From positions 1-49,381 of the forward strand of contig JAJXWN010000002.1 of assembly GCA_021781595.1 (NCBI GenBank): a DNA stretch of 49,381 nt, read 5' to 3'. The stretch comes from a bacterium. Its GTDB lineage: Bacteria; Vulcanimicrobiota; Vulcanimicrobiia; Vulcanimicrobiales; Vulcanimicrobiaceae. The position numbers were made by a program, and so were the translations under genes. A model generated the notes under the pieces. It was not told the DNA's origin, searched no databases, and saw nothing but the letters and a program-made list of their open reading frames with translations. Below, piece by piece: positions 17,660-26,629 of this stretch; within the stretch, counting starts at the first letter, position 1, and each line of letters begins with the position of its first letter.

Positions 17660-18577
17660 TCAGTCGCGTAACGCAAGGCCGGCGCCCGACTTGTCGATGA
17701 GTCCGTCGTGCACCAGCGATTCGACCACGATCCCGAACTCGCCGATGCTGCGCTCACCGAGCTTCGGCTCCAACTCGCGGTGGAGATCGAGCAGGCTCAC
17801 GCGTTGCCCCGGCGGCAGCGCTCGCAGACGGTCGACGATGCGCCCGCGTACGTAACGGGTGCTCCGCTCGAACGGAACGATCTCTTGCGGTGCGCGCCTG
17901 CGCGGATGGCGGCGCCGTGCCGCATCGAGGCGTGCGGCGTCGATCGGGGCGGCGGCGCACGCCGTTCGAATCGGGCAGATCGAGCACTTCGGCGCGCGCG
18001 CCGTGCAGATCGCCGCACCCAGGTCCATCAAACCAGAATTCCAGGCGTGCCCTCGCCCCTTCGGCACGAGCGCGCGTGCATCGGCATCGAGCGTTCGCGC
18101 GCTGGCGCTCGGCGGATACTCGAGGCCATATAGCCAGCGGTGGACGACGCGGCGAACATTCGTATCGATCGCAGCATCGTCGAGATCGAAGGCAAACGCG
18201 CGGACGGCGGCGGCGGTATACGCTCCGACTCCGGGTAAGGATCGCAGCGACGCCTCGTCGGATGGCACCGCCCCGCCGAATCGTTCCATCAGCGTCCGGG
18301 CCAGCAATTTGAGACGGACGGCACGCGAATTGTAGCCGAGCCCCTTCCACATGCGCACCACGTCCGCGGTACTCGCCGTTGCCAGCGACTCCAAGCTCGG
18401 GAACCGGTGCACGAAGGCTTCGAACGCCTGCAGCGCGCGGTCGACCTGCGTCTGCTGGAGCATGAGCTCGCTCACCAGCACGCGATATGGGTCGCGCGTC
18501 TTGCGCCACGGCAGGTGCGCGCGGCCGCACCGGCCGTACCAGGCCAGGAGCAGCCGATGCAACCGCGGGTGGCTCAC
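17660..18577 (-). CDS. mutY: A/G-specific adenine glycosylase MutY
   Basis: This 305-residue repair enzyme removes adenine mispaired with 8-oxoguanine. It shows LPWRKTRDPYRVLVSELMLQ with the catalytic Glu, the hairpin LPGVGAYTAAAV, the catalytic Asp in AIDTNVRRVVHRW, and the 4Fe-4S cluster CTARAPKCSICPIRTAC. The C-terminal 80 residues (FERSTRYVRGRIVDRLRAL onward) resemble the short winged-helix-like end of actinobacterial MutY rather than the NUDIX-like domain of E. coli MutY. The GTG at 18577 overlaps the TGA of the MocR gene as GTGA, which fixes the start and suggests coupling. Confidence 0.94.
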   Translation of the reverse strand: MSHPRLHRLLLAWYGRCGRAHLPWRKTRDPYRVLVSELMLQQTQVDRALQAFEAFVHRFPSLESLATASTADVVRMWKGLGYNSRAVRLKLLARTLMERFGGAVPSDEASLRSLPGVGAYTAAAVRAFAFDLDDAAIDTNVRRVVHRWLYGLEYPPSASARTLDADARALVPKGRGHAWNSGLMDLGAAICTARAPKCSICPIRTACAAAPIDAARLDAARRRHPRRRAPQEIVPFERSTRYVRGRIVDRLRALPPGQRVSLLDLHRELEPKLGERSIGEFGIVVESLVHDGLIDKSGAGLALRD

Positions 18578-20043
18578 GAACGAACGCGCGCGATCGCCAG
18601 GCCGATGCGGTGGATGCCTTCGGCAATCTCGATGCGAGGCACCGCCGTAAGCGCAAGCCTGAGGTTGTGGTCGCCGCCGGAGTTCGCGTAGAACGCCTCG
18701 CCGAAGAGAAACGAGGCGCCTTGCCGTTCCGACGCATCGAGCAGCGGCCGCGCGCGGATCTCGCGTGGCGTCGTCACCCACAAGTAGAATCCTCCACTAG
18801 CTTTGCTCGTCCGAAAGGTCGCCGGCCAGTACGCGGCAATCGCTTCGTCGGCGATAGCGCGCCGCGCGAAGAGTTCCTCCCGCAGCTGCGCGACGTGAGC
18901 GTCGTATCCGGACTGCAGGTAGTCGCGGATGGCCGCCTGCACGTAGAGACTCGTGGCCATGTCGTGCGCCTGCTTACGCAGCAGCAGCCGCTCGAGAATC
19001 GTCCGCGGCGCAGAGAGCCAGCCGACGCGAAGGCTCGGGGCGATCGTCTTGCTGAACGTGCTCAAATAGACGACGTAATCGGGAGCCAAGCCGACGAGCG
19101 GAGGGCTTTCATTTCTCGCAAGCTCGCCGTAGGGGTCGTCCTCGATGATCGGGATCCCGGCACGGCGCGCCACGGTCACCAGCCGTTCGCGCCGGTCGGC
19201 GTTCATCGTCGCGTTCGTTGGATTGTGGATCGACGGCATCGTGTAGATGAAGCGCGGGCGGCGCGTGCGCAGGATCGCCTCCACGTGGTCGACGCGCATG
19301 CCGTCGTCGTCGAGCGGCACCGGAATGGCTCTCAACCCGCAGATCTGAAAGATTTGCAGCGCGCCCGGATAACTAGGCGTCTCGACGATGATCTCGTCGC
19401 CCGGCTCGGCGAGACTCTGTGCGACGATCATGATGCCCTGCGTCGAGCCGGTCAGCACGATCACATCTTTGGCTTGCGTGCGCGCGCCGCGAGCCGTCAT
19501 GCGATGCGCGATCGCCGCGCGCAGTGGCTCGTACCCCTCCGAATCACCGTACGAGAGCACGATGCGCGGATCGGCAGCGACGCGCGAGAAACACTTCGCG
19601 AGTTCGGGGAGCGGCGACGGTTCGTCGGGCGCTACGCCTTGCACGAACGAGATGCGCCCAGGCTCTTGCTTGGCGGCGAGCTCGCCAAGCACCATGGGAA
19701 ACTCGCCCACGCGCCAGGGCGGCAGCGTCACCCACCAGGGAACGGCGGCCGAGCGCTCCGGCTGCCCGGCGCGCAGCGTCGGCACGACCCGCGAACCCGA
19801 CCCGACCCTCTGCTCGATCAAACCGTCGGCCACCAGCTCGCGATAGGCGCGCACGACGGTGCTCCGGTTGACGCCGAGCCGGACCGCCAGCGTACGCTCA
19901 GGCGGCAGGCGCGTCGATTCGGGAAGCGTCCCTGCGAGGATGGACTCGCGCAGACCTTCGTAGATCTGCCGGTAGAGGGGAACGATGCTGTTCCGGTCGA
20001 GCGGCGGAAGCGCACCAGGCCATCCAATCTTGGACATTCCCAC
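18574..20043 (-). CDS. MocR-family transcription regulator (GntR HTH plus aminotransferase-like domain)
   Basis: 489 residues. The N-terminal winged helix (PLYRQIYEGLRESILAGTLP, then LPPERTLAVRLGVNRSTVVRAY) is GntR type. The rest is a fold-type I aminotransferase domain with the PLP lysine in LSTFSKTIAPSLRVGW and the GSTQGI pocket motif. Such proteins sense PLP or amino-compound ligands and control vitamin B6, GABA, taurine or amino-acid genes. The listed start is GTG; ATG at 20037 is an equally good start. It leads the co-directional run with mutY, the GGDEF-STAND gene and nth, and is divergent from lpdA. No PLP gene is adjacent; pdxST lies 22 kb away. Confidence 0.93.
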   Translation of the reverse strand: MGMSKIGWPGALPPLDRNSIVPLYRQIYEGLRESILAGTLPESTRLPPERTLAVRLGVNRSTVVRAYRELVADGLIEQRVGSGSRVVPTLRAGQPERSAAVPWWVTLPPWRVGEFPMVLGELAAKQEPGRISFVQGVAPDEPSPLPELAKCFSRVAADPRIVLSYGDSEGYEPLRAAIAHRMTARGARTQAKDVIVLTGSTQGIMIVAQSLAEPGDEIIVETPSYPGALQIFQICGLRAIPVPLDDDGMRVDHVEAILRTRRPRFIYTMPSIHNPTNATMNADRRERLVTVARRAGIPIIEDDPYGELARNESPPLVGLAPDYVVYLSTFSKTIAPSLRVGWLSAPRTILERLLLRKQAHDMATSLYVQAAIRDYLQSGYDAHVAQLREELFARRAIADEAIAAYWPATFRTSKASGGFYLWVTTPREIRARPLLDASERQGASFLFGEAFYANSGGDHNLRLALTAVPRIEIAEGIHRIGLAIARVRS

Positions 20044-20061
20044 CCAATTTCGCCTGATTGG
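20044..20061. promoter_or_regulatory. Short inverted repeat upstream of mocR
   Basis: CCAAT at 20044-20048 and ATTGG at 20057-20061 form a 5-bp inverted repeat with an 8-base spacer directly before the MocR start, in the divergent region with lpdA. It could be an autoregulatory site, but it is short and may be chance. Confidence 0.2.
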
Positions 20062-20177
20062 CTGGTTTCACCCCTACTTTGGTCCGCTCCGCAACGCATA
20101 CGGATTGCTAAGATGAACGTGGATTGGAGTGCCGAACGATGCGCGCAGTGCATCGTCGTCGCAGTAAGGAGCGGACA

Positions 20178-21623
20178 TTGGCTGAACATCAGGTTGACGC
20201 GGTCGTCATCGGCGCCGGACCCGGCGGATACCATGCGGCGATTCGTCTGGGACAACTCGGCAAGAGCGTCATCTGCGTCGACCGCGACGAGGCCGGCGGC
20301 GTATGCCTCAATTGGGGCTGCATCCCGACGAAGGCACTGCTCCACGTCGGCGAAATCGCACGGCAGATCTCGCATGCCGACGCGCTGGGCCTCAAGGTCG
20401 CAGGCCTGCAAATCGACCGGGAAGGCGTCGCGGCATTCAAGGCCGGCGTCGTCGCAGCGAATGTCGGCGGCGTCAAGACGCTCTTCAAAGCCAACAACGT
20501 GCAGTTCGTGTACGGCGAAGCGTCCTTCAAGAGCGCCAGCGAGATCCTCGTCAAGAAACGCGGCGGCGGCGAGACGACGATCGCCGCGCAGTACGTCGCG
20601 ATCGCAACGGGATCGGCTCCCGTCGACGTGAAGGCGTGGCCGCGCGACGGAGAGGTGATTTTGAACTCCGACGATGCGGTTCAGATGAAGCGCATCCCAA
20701 GAAACCTCCTCGTCATCGGCGGCGGCGTCATCGGCCTCGAGTTCGCGACCGTGTACACGCGCCTGGGCGCGAAGACGCTGGTGATCGAGGCGCTGCCACA
20801 GATCCTTACCGGCATCGACGCCGAGATCGGCAAGACGCTCGGGCGCATCCTCAAGAAGCAGGGCGTGGAGATCATGCTCGATACCAAGGTCGGTACCGTC
20901 GACAAGAGCGGTAAGAACGCGAAGGTCACCTTCAACGGTGCCGGCACCGGCGGTAAGGACGAGACGCGCGAGTTCGATATGGTGCTCGTCGCGGTCGGGC
21001 GGCGCCCGGTAACCGACGGACTGAATCTCGCTGCCGCGGGCCTCTCTACGAACGAGAAAGGATTCATCGACGTCGATGCGCAGAGGCGCACGAAGGTCGC
21101 CAACATATTCGCTATCGGCGACGTAACGGGCGCCCCGATGCTCGCTCACAAAGGCATGAAAGAAGGCGTCGTCGCGGCGGAGGTGATCGGCGGCGACAAA
21201 TCCGCCGCGTTCGATCCGGTTGCGATCCCGAACTGCGTCTACACCGACCCGGAGGTTGCGACCGTGGGCCTATCCGAAGAGGAGGCAGCAGCGCAAGGGT
21301 ACGAGCTGCGCATCGGCAAGTTCCCGCTTGCCGCGAGCGGCCGCGCGCGCACGATGAACGAGACCGACGGCATGATCAAGCTCGTCGGCGACGCAAAGAC
21401 CGATCTGTTGCTCGGCATGCACGTCGTGGCGCCGCAGGCGGAATCGCTCATCGGCGAAGGCGTGATCGCGCTCGAGATGGGCGCAACGCTCGAAGACATC
21501 GGCCTTTCGATCCACCCGCACCCGACGCTGACCGAAGGCATCATGGACGCGGCCGAAGCGGCGCACGGCAAAGCGATTCACATCGTTAACGCGAAGCCCA
21601 AAGCCGCGGCCACGCCACGCTAG
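20178..21623 (+). CDS. lpdA: Dihydrolipoamide dehydrogenase (E3)
   Basis: 481 residues from the TTG start. This FAD disulfide reductase re-oxidises dihydrolipoamide in 2-oxoacid dehydrogenase complexes or the glycine cleavage system. FAD motif VVIGAGPGGYHAA, redox disulfide GGVCLNWGCIPTK, NAD motif VIGGGVIGLEFA, FAIGDVTG, and the C-terminal catalytic HPHPTLTE are all present. A TTG at 20178 with AAGGAG six bases before it fits better than the upstream ATGs at 20124 and 20139, which lack ribosome sites and add an unconserved basic stretch. It leads into lipB-lipA, so a lipoate locus. Confidence 0.94.
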   Translation: MAEHQVDAVVIGAGPGGYHAAIRLGQLGKSVICVDRDEAGGVCLNWGCIPTKALLHVGEIARQISHADALGLKVAGLQIDREGVAAFKAGVVAANVGGVKTLFKANNVQFVYGEASFKSASEILVKKRGGGETTIAAQYVAIATGSAPVDVKAWPRDGEVILNSDDAVQMKRIPRNLLVIGGGVIGLEFATVYTRLGAKTLVIEALPQILTGIDAEIGKTLGRILKKQGVEIMLDTKVGTVDKSGKNAKVTFNGAGTGGKDETREFDMVLVAVGRRPVTDGLNLAAAGLSTNEKGFIDVDAQRRTKVANIFAIGDVTGAPMLAHKGMKEGVVAAEVIGGDKSAAFDPVAIPNCVYTDPEVATVGLSEEEAAAQGYELRIGKFPLAASGRARTMNETDGMIKLVGDAKTDLLLGMHVVAPQAESLIGEGVIALEMGATLEDIGLSIHPHPTLTEGIMDAAEAAHGKAIHIVNAKPKAAATPR

Positions 21624-21640
21624 GGAGGAGGGCGATTTCA

Positions 21641-21740
21641 GGCAGTAGCCTTTTCCCACGGATGGGAAAAGGCGGGCGTCCCGCGCGTAGGGGAACCTGC
21701 CGCCCAACCAATAGCGCCGGCAGCCGCGCGGCTGGGAAAC
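21641..21740 (+). other. Structured spacer between lpdA and lipB
   Basis: Three helices can form in the 123-base gap: an 11-bp hairpin (21648-21658 with 21663-21673, loop CGGA), a GTAGG-GGAA-CCTGC hairpin at 21687-21700, and a perfect 14-base palindrome at 21721-21734. GGCAG at 21641 can also pair with CTGCC at 21697. No T-run follows, so this is not a plain terminator. It may be a leader element for lipBA or an mRNA-processing site. It does not match a riboswitch class that I can name. Confidence 0.45.
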
Positions 21741-21746
21741 AATGAA

Positions 21747-22421
21747 ATGAACGGGACGAAACCGGCCCGGTTGTTAGATCTAGGATTGCGCCCGTACCGC
21801 GAGGTGTGGGATCTGCAGCGTGCCGCCCACGAACGCGTTTCGCGCGGCGAGGACCCCGACACGTGGATCTTCGTCGAACACGCGCCGGTGATAACGCTCG
21901 GCCGCAAGGCGAAGCGCGGGAACGTTTTGGCATCGCCGGAGTTATTGGCCGCGCGCGGTGTGGATATCGTCGAGATCGAACGTGGCGGCGATGTGACCTA
22001 TCACGGACCGGGGCAGATCGTCGTCTATCCGATCCTCAAACTCGCGCGGTTTCGGGAAGTCGTTCCGCTGGTACGCGCGCTCGAAGGCGCGGCGATCGGC
22101 GCGTGCGCATCGTTCGGCGTTACGGCCGAGCGCTGGAGCGAGCACGCCGGCGTGTGGGTGGGGCGCGATCAGATCTGTGCGATCGGCTTAGCCGTGCAAA
22201 AGATGACGACGCTGCACGGGATCGCGCTGAACGCGTGCACGCCGCTGGATTACGACAGGCTCATCACTCCGTGTGGCCTGGCCGAGCGCGGAATCACGAG
22301 TCTGACCCGCGAAACCGGAAGAAACGTGAGCGTAGGCGAAGCGAAGGCGGCTCTGCTCGCTTCGCTCTCCACCACATTCAACGTGCGATTCGAACCGCCC
22401 GCAGAGGTTGCGTGCGCGTGA
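21747..22421 (+). CDS. lipB: Octanoyl-ACP:protein octanoyltransferase LipB, catalytic Lys position altered
   Basis: This 224-residue enzyme moves octanoyl groups from acyl carrier protein to lipoyl domains. The family pattern [16 protein letters not shown] (79-94) and the catalytic Cys176 in LITPCGLAE are present, as is TTLHGIALN. The lysine that normally precedes the (I/V)(C/A)(S/A)(L/I)G motif (Lys135 in E. coli) is Gln142 here (RDQICAIG, codon 22170-22172); a lysine occurs ten residues later (Lys152). Activity is therefore uncertain, although lipA and lpdA beside it argue for a working pathway. The stop overlaps the lipA start as GTGA. Confidence 0.92.
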   Translation: MNGTKPARLLDLGLRPYREVWDLQRAAHERVSRGEDPDTWIFVEHAPVITLGRKAKRGNVLASPELLAARGVDIVEIERGGDVTYHGPGQIVVYPILKLARFREVVPLVRALEGAAIGACASFGVTAERWSEHAGVWVGRDQICAIGLAVQKMTTLHGIALNACTPLDYDRLITPCGLAERGITSLTRETGRNVSVGEAKAALLASLSTTFNVRFEPPAEVACA

Positions 22422-23299
22422 CGAGAGTAGAGCCCGCCGCCGAACGCATCCCGAAACCGCACTGGTTGAAGGTGCCGCTGCCTCATGGCGACGAGTACGA
22501 AAGCGTCAAGGCGAAGGTCAACGCCCTCGCGCTCAACACCGTGTGCAAAGAGGCGAGATGCCCGAACCTCGCCGAGTGCTGGGGCGCGGGAACCGCGACC
22601 ATCATGATTCTCGGCGATACCTGTACGCGCGGCTGCCGCTTTTGCAACGTGAAGACCGGCAATCCGAAAGGCTTCGTCGACTGGCTCGAACCGGCGCGCG
22701 TCGCAAACGCAGTGCGCGATCTCGGCTGGAAGTATCTAGTCGTGACGGCCGTGGACCGCGACGATCTTCCGGACGGGGGCGCGCTGATCTTCGCGAACAC
22801 GGTGCGGGCGATTCACGAACGCGTTCCGGGAAGTAAGGTCGAGATCCTCACCGGCGACTACCGCGGCGATCTCGCAGCGCTCGACATCGTGCTCGATGCG
22901 GCGCCGGATGTTTTCGCTCACAACCTGGAGACGGTGCGCCGGTTGACGCCGCGCGTGCGGGACAAGCGCGCGAATTACGATCAGTCGCTGCGCGTGCTCG
23001 CCCATGCCAAGAAACGCGCACCCGCCGGCTTCACGAAGACCTCCCTCATGATCGGCCTCTCCGAGACCGACGAAGAGATCGAGGCGGCCATGGAGGATGC
23101 GCGCGGCGTAGGCGTCGACATCCTCACCATGGGCCAGTACCTGCAGCCGACCAAGAAGCACCTCGCCGTGCATGAGTTCGTAACGCCGGAGAGATTCCGC
23201 CGCCTCGGGGCTCTGGCGAAGTCCAAAGGCTTCCACCAGGTGGTTTCGAGCCCGCTCTCGCGCAGTTCGTACCACGCCGAACAAGCCTTCCGCGCTTAA
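22418..23299 (+). CDS. lipA: Lipoyl synthase (radical SAM)
   Basis: 293 residues. This enzyme inserts two sulfurs into protein-bound octanoyl groups. The auxiliary 4Fe-4S cluster motif C-X4-C-X5-C is at 43/48/54 ([12 protein letters not shown]), the radical SAM motif CTRGCRFC at 69-76, and the C-terminal serine that ligates the auxiliary cluster lies in [10 protein letters not shown]. The GTG at 22418 overlaps the lipB TGA; another in-frame GTG at 22412 lies nearer the GAGG ribosome site, so the start may be two codons earlier. It lies in the lpdA-lipB-lipA run. Confidence 0.96.
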   Translation: MTRVEPAAERIPKPHWLKVPLPHGDEYESVKAKVNALALNTVCKEARCPNLAECWGAGTATIMILGDTCTRGCRFCNVKTGNPKGFVDWLEPARVANAVRDLGWKYLVVTAVDRDDLPDGGALIFANTVRAIHERVPGSKVEILTGDYRGDLAALDIVLDAAPDVFAHNLETVRRLTPRVRDKRANYDQSLRVLAHAKKRAPAGFTKTSLMIGLSETDEEIEAAMEDARGVGVDILTMGQYLQPTKKHLAVHEFVTPERFRRLGALAKSKGFHQVVSSPLSRSSYHAEQAFRA

Positions 23300-23338
23300 T
23301 GGAAACGTGCTTGCCTCCGACAGCCTCCTAGGAGCCTA

Positions 23339-26300
23339 ATGACGGGATTTTTTCTTCGGCGGCCGATCTTTGCAGCCGTATGCTCTCTCGTTATCCTGAT
23401 TGCCGGTCTGATCGCCATTCCGACCCTGCCGGTCGCCCAGTATCCGCAGATCGCGCCGCCGACGGTGACGGTAACCGCAAACTACATCGGCGCGAGCCCC
23501 GAGGCCGTCGAGACTTCCGTAACGACGCCGCTCGAGGAGGCGATCAACGGCGTCCAAGGGCTGCGCTACATCTCGTCGACGAGCGCGCAAGGCGTGTCGA
23601 CGATCACCTGCACGTTCGATCTGGGCCGGAACCTGGATATAGCGGCGACCGACGTGCAGAATGCCGTGCAAACGGCGCTGGGCCGCCTTCCCAACGAGGT
23701 GAAGCAGACCGGCATCACCGTCAGCAAGAACTCCGGGACCTTCACGATGGGCCTGGCGCTCACCTCGAACAACGCCAAGTACGATACGCTCTTTCTCAGC
23801 AACTATGCCGAGTTGAACATCGTCAACGTCCTCAAGCGCGTGACCGGCGTGAGCGACGTGAGAATTTTCGGGCAGCGCCGCTACGCGATGCGTATCTGGC
23901 TAGATCCGCACGCGCTGGCGGCACGCGGCCTAACGGCCGGAGACGTGGTAACCGCACTCCAGCAGCAAAACGTCCAAGTGGCGGCGGGCAGCATCGGCTC
24001 GGCCCCCGAACCCCGCACGCAGTCCTACACGCTTACGGTCAACGCCGCCGGGCAATTGACCGACCCCAAACAATTTCGAAACATCATCCTGCGCAGCAAC
24101 CCCTACGGGGGCTTCACGCGCCTCGGTGACGTAGCCCGCATACAACTCGGAGCGGAGGATTACTCATCGTTCATACGGTTCGACGGCAATAGCAACGTCG
24201 TCGGGCTCGGCGTCCTACAACTGCCCACCGCAAACGCGCTGACGGTTTCGAAGAGCGTGCTGGCGAAGATGGCCGAGCTCTCGAAGAGTTTCCCGGCCGG
24301 CGTCCACTATCAAGTCGCGTTCGACTCCACGTCGTTCGTGCGCGAGTCGATTAAAGAAGTCGTCACCACGCTCGTGCTCTCGATCGTCCTCGTCGTGCTC
24401 GTTATCTTCTTGTTTCTCCAGGACCCGCGCTCGACGCTCATCCCCGCTGCAACGATCCCCGTGTCGCTCATCGGCACGTTCTTCGTGATGAAACTTTTCG
24501 GCTTCACGATCAACACGATCACGCTCTTCGGGTTGACGCTCGCAACGGGACTTGTAGTCGACGATGCCATCGTCGTCATAGAAAACATCGCGCGCTTCGT
24601 TCAGGAGAAGAATCTGCGCGGCATCGAGGGCGCGGGCGCGGCGATGCGCGAGATTCAGAGTGCAGTCGTGGCTTCGTCGCTCGTACTGCTTGCGGTTTTC
24701 ATTCCGGTCGCTTTCTTTCCGGGCACGACCGGGCAGCTCTACAAGCAGTTCGCGCTGACGATCGCCGCGTCGATCACGATCTCGCTCTTCGCCGCGCTGA
24801 CGCTTGCGCCGGTGCTTTCCGCGCGGCTGCTCCGGTCGCGCGGGGAGTCCGAGCACGGTTTCTTCGGTTGGTTTAACCGCGGGCTGCACGGCTTCCGCCG
24901 GATGTACGGCGTCCTGCTTCCCAAGTTCTTCAAGCGACGCTGGGCCGTCTTCGGAGTCTTCGCCATCGCGCTGCTGGCGACCGGATGGCTCTTCAAAACG
25001 ACGCCGACCGGGTTCATCCCCAGCGAAGATCAGGGCTACTTCATCGTTCTGGTACAGGCTCCCGAAGGGAGCTCGCTCGCAGACGAACGCCGTATCGCCA
25101 TCAGAGCGGAGCGTATCGTTCGCGGCACCCCCGGCGTAAGCCACGTCTTCGACATCGGGGGCTTCAGCTTCGCAGGAGCGGGGCCCAACCGCGGCATGAT
25201 GTTCGTACGGCTGAAGCCGTGGTCGCAGCGAAAGAGTTTCGCCGAATCGATGACGGGCATTCTCTATGCGGGTCCGCACGCATTGATGCCGCGCTTCCAA
25301 AAGGAGATTCCCGGCGCGCAAGTCCTCGCGTTCAACCCTCCGGCGATAAACGGCGTCGGAAGTTTCGGCGGCTTCCAATTCGAGTTGGAAGACCGCGGAA
25401 ACGTAGGCCTGCCGGCGCTCATGAAGACGGCTTCCAAATACATGGCACTCGGGAATCGCCCCGGTACGCCGCTTGCGCAGGTTTTTACCCAGTTTCGCAT
25501 CAACTCGCCGCAGCTTCAGGTCGACGTCGACCGCAACAAGGCAACGGCCATCGGCGTCTCGCTTACCGATCTCTTCGACACGATGCAAACCGAGCTCGGG
25601 TCGGTGTACGTCAACGACTTCGATTATCTCAACCGCTCGTACCGCGTCTACGTGCAAGCCGATACCAAATACCGCGACCGCGTCAGCGCGCTCAACGGGC
25701 TCTATGTCCGTTCGAGCTCGGGCGGGATGACGCCGGTCGGCGCCCTCGTGAACGTGCGCCGCGTCCTCGCCCCGCCGATCATCACCCACTACAACCTCTT
25801 TCGCTCGATCGAGATCAACGGCAACGCGAAACCCGGGTACGGTACCGGGCAAGCGATCCAAGCCATGCAGCAGATCGCCAAGAAAGTAGATCCGCCCGGC
25901 GTAGGCTACGAATGGTCGGGGCTCTCGCTCGACGAGATCCAATCGGGCGCACAGAGCGTACTTATTTTCTCCCTCGGGCTAGTCTTCGTGTTCTTGGTGC
26001 TCTCGGCACAGTACGAGAGCTTCGTCGACCCTCTGATCGTTATCTTAGCCGTACCGGCCGCGCTGCTGGGCGCGCTGCTCTTCATGAACTACCGGATCGC
26101 GATGGGGCATGCCGGCTTCCCCTTCATCTTGCTGGCAGGCGACCCCAACCTTTCGCAGGATGCCTACGCCCAGGTCGGTTACGTCATGCTCATCGGACTC
26201 GCGTCCAAGAGTGCGATCCTGATCGTCGAGTTCGCCAACCAGCAACTCAGGCAAGGCGCCGACGTGGTGACGGCCGCGCTCCGCGCCGCGCAGACGCGGC

Positions 26301-26560
26301 TGCGCCCCATCCTGATGACCTCGATCGCCTTCGTCATCGCGGTTCTTCCCCTGGTCTTCGCCTCGGGGGCCGGGAGTGCCGCGCGCCATTCGCTCGGAAC
26401 GGTCGTCTTCGGCGGCATGCTGGTCTCGACGGCGCTGAACCTCGCGATCACTCCGGTCCTCTACGTCATCGTGAAGTCGATCGCGTTACGTCTCAAGCGG
26501 CGAAAACCCACCCCTGCCGCAACCATCCCGCCGGCCGAAGGCAGGGTTTCCCAGCCGTAA
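23339..26560 (+). CDS. RND efflux pump, HAE-1 (AcrB-like) inner-membrane subunit
   Basis: 1073 residues, the normal length of AcrB-type proton-driven exporters. It has the N-terminal helix, two large periplasmic loops and twelve membrane helices. The proton-relay residues are present: Asp408 and Asp409 in GLVVDDAIVVIEN (AcrB 407/408) and Lys957 in GLASKSAILIVEF. The periplasmic GFIPSEDQGYF motif is intact. TAGGAG precedes the ATG. Unusually, no membrane-fusion protein or TolC-type gene lies next to it; upstream is lipA and downstream an unknown secreted protein. Substrate unknown. Confidence 0.95.
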   Translation: MTGFFLRRPIFAAVCSLVILIAGLIAIPTLPVAQYPQIAPPTVTVTANYIGASPEAVETSVTTPLEEAINGVQGLRYISSTSAQGVSTITCTFDLGRNLDIAATDVQNAVQTALGRLPNEVKQTGITVSKNSGTFTMGLALTSNNAKYDTLFLSNYAELNIVNVLKRVTGVSDVRIFGQRRYAMRIWLDPHALAARGLTAGDVVTALQQQNVQVAAGSIGSAPEPRTQSYTLTVNAAGQLTDPKQFRNIILRSNPYGGFTRLGDVARIQLGAEDYSSFIRFDGNSNVVGLGVLQLPTANALTVSKSVLAKMAELSKSFPAGVHYQVAFDSTSFVRESIKEVVTTLVLSIVLVVLVIFLFLQDPRSTLIPAATIPVSLIGTFFVMKLFGFTINTITLFGLTLATGLVVDDAIVVIENIARFVQEKNLRGIEGAGAAMREIQSAVVASSLVLLAVFIPVAFFPGTTGQLYKQFALTIAASITISLFAALTLAPVLSARLLRSRGESEHGFFGWFNRGLHGFRRMYGVLLPKFFKRRWAVFGVFAIALLATGWLFKTTPTGFIPSEDQGYFIVLVQAPEGSSLADERRIAIRAERIVRGTPGVSHVFDIGGFSFAGAGPNRGMMFVRLKPWSQRKSFAESMTGILYAGPHALMPRFQKEIPGAQVLAFNPPAINGVGSFGGFQFELEDRGNVGLPALMKTASKYMALGNRPGTPLAQVFTQFRINSPQLQVDVDRNKATAIGVSLTDLFDTMQTELGSVYVNDFDYLNRSYRVYVQADTKYRDRVSALNGLYVRSSSGGMTPVGALVNVRRVLAPPIITHYNLFRSIEINGNAKPGYGTGQAIQAMQQIAKKVDPPGVGYEWSGLSLDEIQSGAQSVLIFSLGLVFVFLVLSAQYESFVDPLIVILAVPAALLGALLFMNYRIAMGHAGFPFILLAGDPNLSQDAYAQVGYVMLIGLASKSAILIVEFANQQLRQGADVVTAALRAAQTRLRPILMTSIAFVIAVLPLVFASGAGSAARHSLGTVVFGGMLVSTALNLAITPVLYVIVKSIALRLKRRKPTPAATIPPAEGRVSQP

Positions 26561-26629
26561 AGCGGTAGGTACGCGTTCACCTGGGACTGATATTTTTAAT
26601 AGGCTGTCCCCGCTGTCTTGGAGATCGAT

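Noticed and set aside
21624-21746. Cobalamin riboswitch before lipB
   Set aside because: GGGGAACCTGCC faintly resembles the riboswitch end, but the B12-box and upstream conserved blocks are missing and lipB is not B12-related.
24215-25942. 575-codon minus-strand open frame inside the RND gene
   Set aside because: Composition is Arg/Glu/Asp repeats from the complement of hydrophobic codons; the RND gene is unambiguous.
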